Below, in pieces: positions 53,325 through 61,869 of a stretch of DNA of 64,000 bases. The stretch comes from CAIYTF01 sp963664845 (GTDB lineage Bacteria; Bacteroidota; Ignavibacteria; Ignavibacteriales; Ignavibacteriaceae). The position numbers and the translations under genes were made by a program. Under the pieces are notes generated by a model. The model searched no databases. It saw only the letters and a program-made list of their open reading frames with translations, and was not told the origin of the DNA. Position 1 is the first letter of the stretch. Each line of letters opens with the position of its first letter. Where the stretch lies: NCBI GenBank assembly GCA_963664845.1, contig OY761615.1, positions 1,922,001 to 1,986,000 of the forward strand, in the 5' to 3' direction.

Positions 53325-54422
53325 TTATCTCTTCCTCAAATCCAAAAGCACGTCACTTCCGAAGTTCTGCGAGCTTTGCAGCCGGAAGGTTAATGCCTTG
53401 GCCGCCTTGCTTACGGATAAACTGCCAATCGCAGGAATTCCATCGCCAAAAAACTTGGGTGCCACAAACACATTCATTTCATCGGCCAGACCTGCGCTCA
53501 GGAATGCAGTATATATCTTTCCACCGCCTTCCACCAACACAGAAGAAATGCCTCGTGCTCCAAGCGCCTTAAGCGCTGCCTGAATATTTATTTTTTTATC
53601 CGCTCCACGCGCAACCGGAATAACCGCAACTCCAAGCTTTTCTAGTTGTTTTACTTTATTCTTCTTAACCGCAATAATGTCCTTGCCGGTAACAACAATA
53701 ACATTCTTTTCAGGGTTCTGCGTGAACAGTTTTAACGAAAGCGGCAGCGACAGATTTGAATCAAGCACAATTCGTTTGGGGTTTCTGCCCTCACACATGC
53801 GCACAGTGAGCTCGGGGTTGTCTATTTTTGCTGTGCCGCTTCCAATCAACACTGCATCATATTCCGAACGCAACCGATGTACATGACGGCGTGATTCCTC
53901 GCAGGTGATCCATTTGGAATCGTTGGTCCGGGTTGCAATTTTCCCATCCAGCGTCTGGGCAATTTTCAGGGTAACATAGGGAAGTTTAGTCTGGATGTGC
54001 TTAAGGAAGAACTTGTTCAATTCCCGGCATTCAGTTTCCAGAACTCCGCTAAGCACTTCAATTCCTGCCTCTTTAAGCTTTTGTACTCCGCGTCCGCTCA
54101 CCAGAGGATTCGGATCAAGCGTACCAATAACCACGCGGGCTATCTTTTTGGCAATAATGGCATCAACACAGGGCGGAGTCTTTCCATAATGTGAACAGGG
54201 CTCCAGATTAACATACAGGGTTGCTCCCTCGACGTTTGCCTTGGAATTGTTGAATGCGTTTATTTCTGCGTGGGGTCCGCCAAAAACGGAATGGTAACCG
54301 GAGGCCATAACCCTGTGGTTTTTGACTATCACACAACCAACCATCGGGTTTGGGCTTACCGATCCTTTTCCATCGGCTGCCAGATCAAAGCAAAGTTGAA
54401 GGTATTCTTCGTCTTTATCCAT
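53325..54422 (-). CDS. ribD: Riboflavin biosynthesis protein RibD (deaminase/reductase)
   Basis: Bifunctional enzyme of riboflavin synthesis. The N-terminal deaminase has the zinc motif H51-A-E53 and C76/C85 in PCSHYGKTPPC; the C-terminal reductase begins about residue 147 with VTLKIAQTLDGKIAT and has VLVEGGGKIYTAFL near 310. Length 365 aa is standard. Not linked here to other rib genes. Confidence 0.96.
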   Translation of the reverse strand: MDKDEEYLQLCFDLAADGKGSVSPNPMVGCVIVKNHRVMASGYHSVFGGPHAEINAFNNSKANVEGATLYVNLEPCSHYGKTPPCVDAIIAKKIARVVIGTLDPNPLVSGRGVQKLKEAGIEVLSGVLETECRELNKFFLKHIQTKLPYVTLKIAQTLDGKIATRTNDSKWITCEESRRHVHRLRSEYDAVLIGSGTAKIDNPELTVRMCEGRNPKRIVLDSNLSLPLSLKLFTQNPEKNVIVVTGKDIIAVKKNKVKQLEKLGVAVIPVARGADKKINIQAALKALGARGISSVLVEGGGKIYTAFLSAGLADEMNVFVAPKFFGDGIPAIGSLSVSKAAKALTFRLQSSQNFGSDVLLDLRKR

Positions 54423-54599
54423 CGTTGATCCTGTTAGAATAAATCATTGTAACTTCATATAGAACCACCCTGCGATGCGACAACCATGCCACTGCAACCG
54501 ATTGTCAGTTTAGTTGGGTTACCCGGTCAACCCCTGATAGGGTGAACAGCAGGATTGATTTGGAGAATGGGAGGAGAAATGAATCCACGTACTGTGTTA

Positions 54600-55076
54600 T
54601 CAGGCGATATCGAGAATTTCGAATTGTTGTGCACCGGCCGGTGCGGTAATGGTAATTTTGTCGCCTAATTTTTTGCCCATGAGGCCTTTGCCAACCGGTG
54701 AGGTCATGGAGAGCTTTCCTACGGCAAAGTCTGCTTCTTCTGGAGAAACCAATGTATAGACGAATTCTTTGCTGGTATTTACGTTCTTTATTTTCACAGT
54801 GGACAGAATATGGACTTCGGCATTGGTAAAATTCCGCGAGTCGATAATTTGGGCACGTGAAAGCGTAGCACCCATTTTGGCAATTTTCAGCTCGAGCAAG
54901 GTTTGCTCCTCTTTTGCGGCATCATATTCAGCATTTTCGGAAAGGTCGCCATGGGAACGCGCTTCTGCAATTCTCTGTGCAACTTCTTTGCGGCCTGTTG
55001 TTTTCAAATGGTTCAGTTCCTTCTCCAATTCGAGGAGACGGTCCTGAGTTAAATAGGTAAAGCCATTCTCTGCCAT
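54600..55076 (-). CDS. greA: Transcription elongation factor GreA
   Basis: Rescues backtracked RNA polymerase by stimulating RNA cleavage. N-terminal coiled coil with the tip acidic motif ARSHGDLSENAEYDAAKE and a C-terminal globular domain ending AGAQQFEILDIA. ATG 55076 gives 158 aa, the E. coli length; an upstream in-frame extension is hydrophobic and unlikely. Confidence 0.96.
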   Translation of the reverse strand: MAENGFTYLTQDRLLELEKELNHLKTTGRKEVAQRIAEARSHGDLSENAEYDAAKEEQTLLELKIAKMGATLSRAQIIDSRNFTNAEVHILSTVKIKNVNTSKEFVYTLVSPEEADFAVGKLSMTSPVGKGLMGKKLGDKITITAPAGAQQFEILDIA

Positions 55077-55502
55077 AATTTGAACTTGGTTTTGTGAAAA
55101 AAGGGAACAAATCAAAAAAAATACCACCGCATTTAGCGATGGTGTGCAAAATTAGTGATTTTCGGGTCACAAGTCAAGAAATAAGAATTTGGTGTGACGG
55201 GCTTTTTTTAAAGGAGCCGGGCCCGCCCGTGGTATATTCTCCGGCATACTCTGGGAATAATATAATCCGCCTGACCGTAATGTGAAACAAGAGTGTGGTA
55301 ATACTTCGCCAAATACCAATATACGATGACGTAATAAGTTAGCCCCCAATTACTCTTCTTTGGCAAAGAAAGTACTAAAGAACCGATCCGCAGTTTGGAA
55401 TTCTCTTCCGGCGTTTTTACATTGCAACCCAATTATATAATTAGACAATGCGAAACCGGCAGTGGCTTATGCAGGCCGGTTAATAACAGAAGGTAACAAC
55501 TT
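55077..55502. other. Non-coding stretch before the DUF3127 gene
   Basis: About 425 bases without a gene. A hairpin AACCGGC/GCCGGTT (55455-55461, 55477-55483) lies 20 bases ahead of the DUF3127 start and may be a leader structure. A second hairpin-like stretch is at about 55200-55230. Confidence 0.45.
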
Positions 55503-55844
55503 ATGCAACTTACGGCCAAATTAGCCCAGCTTCTTCCAATCCAAACCGGCGAAGGCAAGAACGGCACCTGGAAAAAACAGGATATTATTGTTGAAACAGA
55601 CGGACAGTATCCAAAGAAAATATGTATTTCCATATGGGGCGATAAAATTAATCCCGAAGCACTGATCGAAGGAGCAACTCTCGATATTTCGTTTGATATC
55701 GAAAGCCGGGAATTCAACGGGAAATGGTATACGAATCTAAAAGCCTGGAAAATTGAAGCTTTGGGCGGTCAGGACACTCCTCCCCCGCATACAGATGACG
55801 ACTATGCACCCCCGGCAGAATCAGTGGACGATCTGCCGTTTTGA
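55503..55844 (+). CDS. DUF3127 single-strand-binding-like protein
   Basis: A 113-aa OB-fold protein (DUF3127), common in Bacteroidota. Strands around IQTGEGKNGTWKKQDIIVE and ISIWGDKINPEALIEGATLDISFDIESREF form the fold, and the end is an acidic tail with VDDLPF, identical in type to the SSB tip. It probably binds single-stranded DNA or partners of it. AGG site before ATG. Confidence 0.85.
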   Translation: MQLTAKLAQLLPIQTGEGKNGTWKKQDIIVETDGQYPKKICISIWGDKINPEALIEGATLDISFDIESREFNGKWYTNLKAWKIEALGGQDTPPPHTDDDYAPPAESVDDLPF

Positions 55845-55865
55845 TATGATGCTCTTCCAATAAAC

Positions 55866-55972
55866 CAGGCTGCCTCAAAAGTCAAATATTTGGTTTCGAT
55901 CCGTGGAAATCCGTTCAAATCCGCGTTAACCGCGTACCATTTTATCCTTTTGAGACAGCCTAATTTTTTTGC
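55866..55972. repeat. Dispersed intergenic repeat, copy A
   Basis: A roughly 105-bp unit: AGGCTGCCTCAAAAGTCAAAT at the left, (T)CCGTGGAAATC.GTTCAAATC.GCG in the middle, and an inverted end TTTTGAGACAGCCTA. It matches copy B at 57747-57866, and its ends pair, so a hairpin or MITE-like unit is possible. Confidence 0.7.
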
Positions 55973-56058
55973 CCTTCAAATGCTTCAGCAACAAAACATC
56001 GATAAGAAAATTCCATTTTTCAATTTGCCACCTCCAAAAAAATCCGTATTTTTACCCC

Positions 56059-56134
56059 GCATCCTTAGCTCAGTTGGTAGAGCAGTAGACTCTTAATCTA
56101 TTTGTCGCGGGTTCGAGTCCCGCAGGGTGCACCA
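56059..56134 (+). tRNA. tRNA-Lys(CUU)
   Basis: 76 bases with encoded CCA: acceptor GCATCCT/AGGGTGC, D arm TAGCTCAGTTGGTAGAGC, anticodon stem-loop with CTCTTAA and anticodon CUU, T arm GCGGGTTCGAGTCCCGC. Reads AAG lysine codons. Confidence 0.95.
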
Positions 56135-56142
56135 GATTTACG

Positions 56143-56170
56143 GGACTATGAATTTCATAGTCCTTTTTTT
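56143..56170 (+). terminator. Terminator of tRNA-Lys
   Basis: Perfect hairpin (GGACTATGA/TCATAGTCC) followed by seven T (56164-56170) directly after the tRNA. Confidence 0.85.
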
Positions 56171-56245
56171 ATGTCTGAATGGATAATAACCGATTAAATA
56201 ATATATTCTTGGCATAAATTTATTGTTTCCACAACAGTACCACAT

Positions 56246-57706
56246 TTGAAAAAAAAATACGTCCTGCTCTCCATTTGGCTTGTTTTCCTCTTTGCCCAAA
56301 CCTGCTATATCCTCACAATCCCGGATGCAGATGTTGACGGCTACGTGCATTTTATTGCCGCTCGCCTCCTGATCGAAAACCCGCTTAATCTCAGTGCCCA
56401 CTGGGTATGGCTTCCACTATATCATTATCTGCTCGCAGCCCTGCAACTTTTGGGTTTCACTTTCCAGTGCGTAAGGTTCGTCAGTTCTTTCATTTGGCTC
56501 GCATCATCATGGGTTCTGTATCGCATTGCCGGAGAAAAATCATCGCCGGATAATAAATGGCTGCCTGTTACGGTCGTCAGCTTTTTCCTCTTCATGAACA
56601 CGGCCTTTCTAAGCGCCTCATCAGCGGAACCCGAAGCTCTCTTCACCCTGCTCATCCTGTTGGCCGTCCGGTGGAGTGACAAAGAAAAATATTTCCTTAC
56701 CGCCCTGATGCTTGGTCTTGCATGCCTCATCCGCTATGAAGCATGGATAATGCTTATTGGTGCCTGCATCATTCTATTGCAAAAACATGATTTCCGATTG
56801 ACAGCTGCCAGGGAGAAAAAGCTGTACTTTGTAGTATTGCTCCCCGCTCTGTTTCTGGCCTCCTGGTTCATAGCCAAATATATTTATCAGCATGAAACTA
56901 TATACTTTTTTACGGGATCAAAATCATTTGCCGAAACCTATACGGGAGTGAAACCCGTTTGGTTCCCCGGTTGGCTGCAGGTTATCTTTGATGGTACTTT
57001 CTATCTTCTTTATATCCCTTTCCTTGCGTGCGGTCCGTTTCTCTATTATGCGTATAAGGGCTTTGCTGCGGCAGTCCGGAAACATCGCACCCTTGCTGCA
57101 ATCTCTCTTACGTGCCTTGCATTCATTTCCGTTGCCTGGTGGCTGCGCTATTCACTTGGCCTGTTCCGGCATTTCACGGTGGTGCTTCCCTTTCTCGCGC
57201 TCTGTATCGGGGAAGGTCTTCTCCTGGGAAAGGAAAAACTCCGCATGCGGGTGAATCCGCTTAGTAATGAAATGCGCAATAAAAGTCTCAGGCGGGCATA
57301 TATCGGCGGCGTATCCGTTCTTGCAGTTTACTTGCTGCTACTGGCACCAGGGGCACAGTTGTGGAAAGCACACGTGGATGACTTTTTTGCAAACCAGACG
57401 AGAATGGCTGCCATGGTGGCCGGGCTGCCCGATGACCGCCCTATTCTCTGTACTGATAATACCGTTGAAGTACTCAGCGGGAAAGACCGGAGAATCTTTA
57501 CACGATTATGGCTTGATAAGTCAGACTATTCAAGAAAGATGTTGAGCTCATTTATGCGGGGAAATCCATCCGGTTATATTGTTTTGTCGCGTGATTTGTA
57601 TCGCTTCTATCAGGCTGATTCTGAAAAGTTAACTGAGGTGGCTGACCAAACATTATGCGGTGAGCCGGACAAATGGCTGGTGCTTCTGCGGATACATAAG
57701 CTTTAA
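56246..57706 (+). CDS. Multi-spanning membrane glycosyltransferase-like protein (GT-C type)
   Basis: A 486-aa membrane protein with about 11-12 segments. The acidic motif of GT-C enzymes is DADVDGYVHFIAARLL near residue 30, and HWVWLPLYHYLLAALQ follows. Typical of ArnT/PMT-like polyprenyl-sugar transferases. Start TTG 56246 is the only frame start with reasonable spacing. Acceptor unknown. Host gene downstream of tRNA-Lys. Confidence 0.7.
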   Translation: MKKKYVLLSIWLVFLFAQTCYILTIPDADVDGYVHFIAARLLIENPLNLSAHWVWLPLYHYLLAALQLLGFTFQCVRFVSSFIWLASSWVLYRIAGEKSSPDNKWLPVTVVSFFLFMNTAFLSASSAEPEALFTLLILLAVRWSDKEKYFLTALMLGLACLIRYEAWIMLIGACIILLQKHDFRLTAAREKKLYFVVLLPALFLASWFIAKYIYQHETIYFFTGSKSFAETYTGVKPVWFPGWLQVIFDGTFYLLYIPFLACGPFLYYAYKGFAAAVRKHRTLAAISLTCLAFISVAWWLRYSLGLFRHFTVVLPFLALCIGEGLLLGKEKLRMRVNPLSNEMRNKSLRRAYIGGVSVLAVYLLLLAPGAQLWKAHVDDFFANQTRMAAMVAGLPDDRPILCTDNTVEVLSGKDRRIFTRLWLDKSDYSRKMLSSFMRGNPSGYIVLSRDLYRFYQADSEKLTEVADQTLCGEPDKWLVLLRIHKL

Positions 57707-57746
57707 CGTTTCACCGACTCACAGGGTTTTGTGAAAGCTCAGACTT

Positions 57747-57866
57747 CGCGTTACAGGCTGTCTTAAAAGTCAAAAATTTATTTTCTATCCGTGGAAATCA
57801 GTTCAAATCTGCGTCATCTCCCAAGATCCCGTTCGGAGCGCATACCAATTTATTCTTAATGATACA
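57747..57866. repeat. Dispersed intergenic repeat, copy B
   Basis: Matches copy A at 55866-55972 in order: AGGCTGTCTTAAAAGTCAAAAATTT, then ATCCGTGGAAATC.GTTCAAATC.GCG, and an end ACAGCTTC. Slightly longer than copy A. Both copies lie in spacers after genes. Confidence 0.65.
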
Positions 57867-57977
57867 GCTTCATTTCTTTCTATCCCCATTACCTCTTGAT
57901 TCCGGGCGGGCATTCATTTCCCGAAGAGGATATATGTTTGCAGGATTGACATGATTGTTTGCCGATGAAAAGTATAC

Positions 57978-58016
57978 AAAAAAGGCTGTCGCAATTTCTA
58001 CATCGGACAGCCTCTT
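57978..58016 (-). terminator. Terminator of the anti-sigma gene
   Basis: Stem AGGCTGTC/GACAGCCT (57983-57990, 58006-58013) with an A-run on the plus strand giving a T-run for the minus-strand transcript. Lies just after the anti-sigma stop. Confidence 0.75.
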
Positions 58017-58041
58017 TATAATTGGAATTACGAAATCTGTG

Positions 58042-59550
58042 TTATTGCGCCAAACCTTCCAAACATCTTTGCTGCGAAGGTTGTGCAGGAACTGCACCTA
58101 TCTTTTCAATGGTAAGCAGAAACATAGCTTTCTTTGCTCCGGCGGCGGGTACTTTTGCTACAGGAGTATAATTTAATGTTTCAGGTGAAAAAGAAAGCAT
58201 TTCCTTGAATTCCACAAGGGTTGCATTTTTCCCTTCAAGCATCCAAAGATAATATTTTGTATCCTGAGGCGGCAGTGGCAAAAATGCCAGCGCGACAAAT
58301 CCTTCACTCGTTTTCGCATCATAGATCAGTTTGCCATAGGATGAAGCATATTTGCCGGTGCCGGAAAGCAAAACACTTTTCGAATCCTTTTTCAGTAAAA
58401 GCGCCAATACTTCGGCACTCCAGCGGGGTGAGGTGTTCTCTTTCAGCTTTTCAAGTTCTGTTTTTGTCACGTACTGCTCGCCTTTTGCTGTCCCATTTTG
58501 CAGATTCTTAATCTTCATATTAAGCATGTAATAGGCAAGCGCAACGCCAATAATTATCAGTATCGGCATTATATAGAGTATAAGCGGTGGAGCAGCTTTT
58601 GGCTTCTCTTGCGGAATAACCGGTTCTGCAACCGCTTCTTTCTCAACATTCGAGACTACCTGTTTTCTTATCTCTTCAAGATTGGCTGCATGAGCCCTTT
58701 TTTCTCTCTCACTCTTTTCGGCTTCTGTCTCTTCCGGTTCATTGAATTCAAACACTTCTTCCGATTCAGCAGGTTCTTCTGCAAAGTGCGGTGGTTCAAA
58801 CGTTTGAGGTTGATCAGCTCTGTTTCCGAATCCGCCCAAATTAAGATGCATGCCGCTATCGGCTGATTCGTCAGCTACTGGTGCCTGTGCCGGGCTTTTT
58901 TCAAATCCGCTGTCACGCAAAAATTCTTCAGGTGCAGACTTCCTGAAATGTGAATCATCATCAGTTACCTGAGAAAGCAGTTCCGGCCGTTCCTGTTCTG
59001 CGCTCATGGCGCTTCTGTCAAGCGGGGCTTCCTGCTGCTGACGCGAGCGAACCTGTGTGTCCTGCTGCGGCCGGGCACCAAGACCAGAGCGCTGAGAAAA
59101 CGGAGAAGCAGATTTAAATTCCGGTGGAGTGACAATTTCTTCATCAGACATGCGGGCGCTTGCCGGTGGCGAGAATGTTTTTGCTGCTGTTGTCCCCTGA
59201 TCCGTGGAAGTCACCTTCATTTTTTCACGGAGCGACGTTTTGGTTCTGGACGATCCGCCGGTTGCCTGCGGTGGTGTTATCATCGTAGCTTTTTTCACCG
59301 GCGGTTTCGATTCGCGCATACGATAGAGCTTGCGGGCCACACGGTCTTTCAATCCGGCTGGCGGGTCTTCAATGTTCAGGAACGAAGGAAGCAGTGAGGT
59401 AAGATTCTGGAATTCTCCCAGCTCCTGCCATGGGTAATCTTTTCCTGCCTCAAAATACTCTAGCAGGCTGATCAGGTCTTCCTTATCAAGCGAACCCAGT
59501 GCATAAGCATATAAAAACGATGCGTAATCTATTGGTTTTGATTCAGCCAT
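58042..59550 (-). CDS. Anti-sigma factor (RskA-like, membrane-bound)
   Basis: A 502-aa membrane protein that holds an ECF sigma factor inactive. N-terminal cytoplasmic domain (AYALGSLDKEDLISLLEYFEAGK) of the RskA type, a long disordered segment rich in proline, serine and glutamine (about 95-320), one membrane helix near residue 327-347 (ILYIMPILIIIGVALAYYML) and a C-terminal RskA domain with TKYYLWMLEGKNATLVEFKEM. Start ATG 59550 overlaps the sigma gene stop by 4 bases. The pair is probably coupled. Confidence 0.85.
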   Translation of the reverse strand: MAESKPIDYASFLYAYALGSLDKEDLISLLEYFEAGKDYPWQELGEFQNLTSLLPSFLNIEDPPAGLKDRVARKLYRMRESKPPVKKATMITPPQATGGSSRTKTSLREKMKVTSTDQGTTAAKTFSPPASARMSDEEIVTPPEFKSASPFSQRSGLGARPQQDTQVRSRQQQEAPLDRSAMSAEQERPELLSQVTDDDSHFRKSAPEEFLRDSGFEKSPAQAPVADESADSGMHLNLGGFGNRADQPQTFEPPHFAEEPAESEEVFEFNEPEETEAEKSEREKRAHAANLEEIRKQVVSNVEKEAVAEPVIPQEKPKAAPPLILYIMPILIIIGVALAYYMLNMKIKNLQNGTAKGEQYVTKTELEKLKENTSPRWSAEVLALLLKKDSKSVLLSGTGKYASSYGKLIYDAKTSEGFVALAFLPLPPQDTKYYLWMLEGKNATLVEFKEMLSFSPETLNYTPVAKVPAAGAKKAMFLLTIEKIGAVPAQPSQQRCLEGLAQ

Positions 59551-60140
59551 CACTCTCCTCCTCTCAATAAATTATCTTTCAGATTGGAAAGAGCAATTTT
59601 GACTTTCGATTTTACCGTCTGAACCGGGATCTTTAGTTTCAATGCGATTTCATTTTGGGTGAGGCCTTCGTAATAGGCCAGATAGAGCACATACTGTTGG
59701 GCATCGGTAAGCTTGTGAAGAGCTTCTTCAATGTTTCCTTTGATGCTCATTGCCGTGCGAAGGTCAAGTTCATCAATCTCGGGGGATAATCTTGGTATGA
59801 TAAAATAATCTTCGTAATCGTCAGTATACTCAGCTTCAGGGGTGAATCCTTCGCTTTTTTTCCGGCGGATCACATCAATTGATTTATTGCGGGCGAGGTT
59901 CATCAACCAGCAATAGGTGTTGTTCACGTGGTCATCATACAAATGGCTCTTCCGCCAAATGATGACAAAAACATCAATGAGAACTTCTTCTGCTGTTTCC
60001 TGTTCCCCAATGATTTTTTTCACCAGCGTAAATAAAACCGGGGCATAGCGGTTGTAAAGTGCTTCCAGGGCACGTGAATCGCTAAGTTTCACCTTCTTCA
60101 TCAAGTCTGAATCTGAAAGCTCGTTATATTGTATGGCCAA
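59550..60140 (-). CDS. ECF RNA polymerase sigma factor
   Basis: A 196-aa extracytoplasmic-function sigma factor. Region 2 (residues about 20-90: ALEALYNRYAPVLFTLVKKIIG, AEEVLIDVFVIIWRK, NTYCWLMNLARNKSIDVIRRKK) and region 4 (LTDAQQYVLYLAYYEGLTQNEIALKLKIPVQTVKSKVKIALSNLK) are complete. It is paired with the RskA-like anti-sigma gene. Target genes are not visible here. Confidence 0.95.
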   Translation of the reverse strand: MAIQYNELSDSDLMKKVKLSDSRALEALYNRYAPVLFTLVKKIIGEQETAEEVLIDVFVIIWRKSHLYDDHVNNTYCWLMNLARNKSIDVIRRKKSEGFTPEAEYTDDYEDYFIIPRLSPEIDELDLRTAMSIKGNIEEALHKLTDAQQYVLYLAYYEGLTQNEIALKLKIPVQTVKSKVKIALSNLKDNLLRGGE

Positions 60141-60535
60141 GATGGAATCCGTATTTTTTGACTTTCACAAAACTATGACCAAATTGCTTAAAAAGCAATT
60201 AAACGGGTAAAAAGGATTTAATAAAACGCATATTTCTTATAATGCCCAAACATGGCCTTGCTTGATGAAACTCCGGCCGTAACCTGTTTTTTACGGCAAT
60301 CTCAGGATGTTACGCCATCAGTTTAATTACACCGCAAACCAAAAACCTTGCTCGAACTTCAGAAAGACAAACAGAAAACAACAAGCGCCCTTCTGATGCT
60401 CATTGTTCCAACCAGTATCTGCTTGCTCCAATATCCTGTCTCTTTGCGATTAATGTTAAATTCACCCGGGCTATGCCGTCGGAATGCATAATTTCACTAA
60501 ATTTAGTATCAATTTATTTTAAAAGGATATACTGT
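60141..60535. other. Divergent spacer before the M16 operon
   Basis: About 395 bases with no gene; presumed promoters for the sigma/anti-sigma operon (leftwards) and the M16 peptidase operon (rightwards). No hairpin or repeat stands out. Confidence 0.5.
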
Positions 60536-61858
60536 ATGAGAAAATTCCTGTTTTCACTCTTATTCCTATTGCTTATTCCTGCACTTTCTTTTGGACAAGC
60601 CCCCAAAATCGACTTTGTCGAATTTGATCTGCCGAATGGTTTGCACGTGATACTACACAAGGATAATGCTGTCCCCATCGTTGCGATAACCACCACCTTT
60701 CACGTCGGTTCAAAAAATGAAGATCCAAGCCGCACCGGCTTTGCTCATTTCTTTGAGCATCTGATGTTCGAAGGCTCTGAAAACATTAAACGCGGCGAAA
60801 TAGATAATTTAATCCAAAATGCCGGTGGACAACTGAATGCATCCACCAGCTTCGATGAAACAAAATATTATTTTATCCTTCCCTCAAATCAACTGGAACT
60901 CGGGCTGTGGATCGAGTCTGAACGTATGCTCCACGCCAAAGTAGACACCATCGGTGTTGAAACCCAGCGTAAGGTGGTTAAAGAAGAAAGACGCCAGTCG
61001 ATTGACAACCGCCCCTATGGCTCAATGTTCGAACAGGTGTTCTCACATTCTTTTAAAGTACATCCCTATCGCTGGACACCAATCGGATCGTTCCAGTATA
61101 TCGATCAGGCAACCATTGATGAATTCCGTGATTTTTATAAAACCTTCTACGTCCCCAACAACGCGGTTCTTTCCATCGCGGGCGATATTGATATTGCTAA
61201 AACAAAAGAACTGATCAATTCGTATTACGCGGCAATTCCCAGAGGTACAAAACTCATCCCCCGTCCAAAGGAGGTGGAACCCGCCAAAACTGCCGAGGTG
61301 CGTGACAGCGTGTTCGACAATATCCGTCTCCCGGCCGTTATTCAGGCGTACCACATTCCTGCACAAACAGATGATGATTACTATGCCATCAGCATGTTGA
61401 CCAACCTTCTATCCGAAGGACAAAGTTCACGGTTGTATAAGTCACTTGTGGACAATAAAAAAGTAGCACTCTATTCAGGCTCTTTCCCTCTGTCTATGGA
61501 AGACCCGGGCTTATTCATCACCTATGCCATTGCCGGGGTTGGTAAAACCGCTCAGGAAAATGAAGCAGCCATGGATCAGGAAATTGATCGTGTGAAAAAG
61601 GAACTTATTTCAGATGAAGAATTTCAAAAACTGAGGAATCAATCTGAAACCGATCTGGTGAAAGAAAAAAATCGCCAGCTTGGAATCGCGGAATCGCTTG
61701 CCCAATATTATATTTTCTTCAAGAACACCAATTTGATCAATACCGAAATTGAAAAATATCTGGCAGTTTCAAAAGAAGATTTAAAACGCGCAGCCAACAA
61801 ATACTTCCGGAATGAAAACCGGGTAGTTCTTTACTATTTACCGAAGACTGCAAAATAA
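60536..61858 (+). CDS. M16 zinc metallopeptidase, catalytic partner
   Basis: A 440-aa secreted peptidase. Signal peptide (RKFLFSLLFLLLIPALSFGQ) is followed by the zinc motif HFFEH in GFAHFFEHLMFEG near residue 75 and the distal glutamate in VVKEERRQSID near 150. AAAAGGA precedes ATG 60536. It forms an operon with the next gene, whose M16 domain lacks the zinc motif, so the pair is probably a heterodimer acting outside the cytoplasmic membrane. Confidence 0.9.
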   Translation: MRKFLFSLLFLLLIPALSFGQAPKIDFVEFDLPNGLHVILHKDNAVPIVAITTTFHVGSKNEDPSRTGFAHFFEHLMFEGSENIKRGEIDNLIQNAGGQLNASTSFDETKYYFILPSNQLELGLWIESERMLHAKVDTIGVETQRKVVKEERRQSIDNRPYGSMFEQVFSHSFKVHPYRWTPIGSFQYIDQATIDEFRDFYKTFYVPNNAVLSIAGDIDIAKTKELINSYYAAIPRGTKLIPRPKEVEPAKTAEVRDSVFDNIRLPAVIQAYHIPAQTDDDYYAISMLTNLLSEGQSSRLYKSLVDNKKVALYSGSFPLSMEDPGLFITYAIAGVGKTAQENEAAMDQEIDRVKKELISDEEFQKLRNQSETDLVKEKNRQLGIAESLAQYYIFFKNTNLINTEIEKYLAVSKEDLKRAANKYFRNENRVVLYYLPKTAK

Positions 61859-61869
61859 AGGAGTAACCG

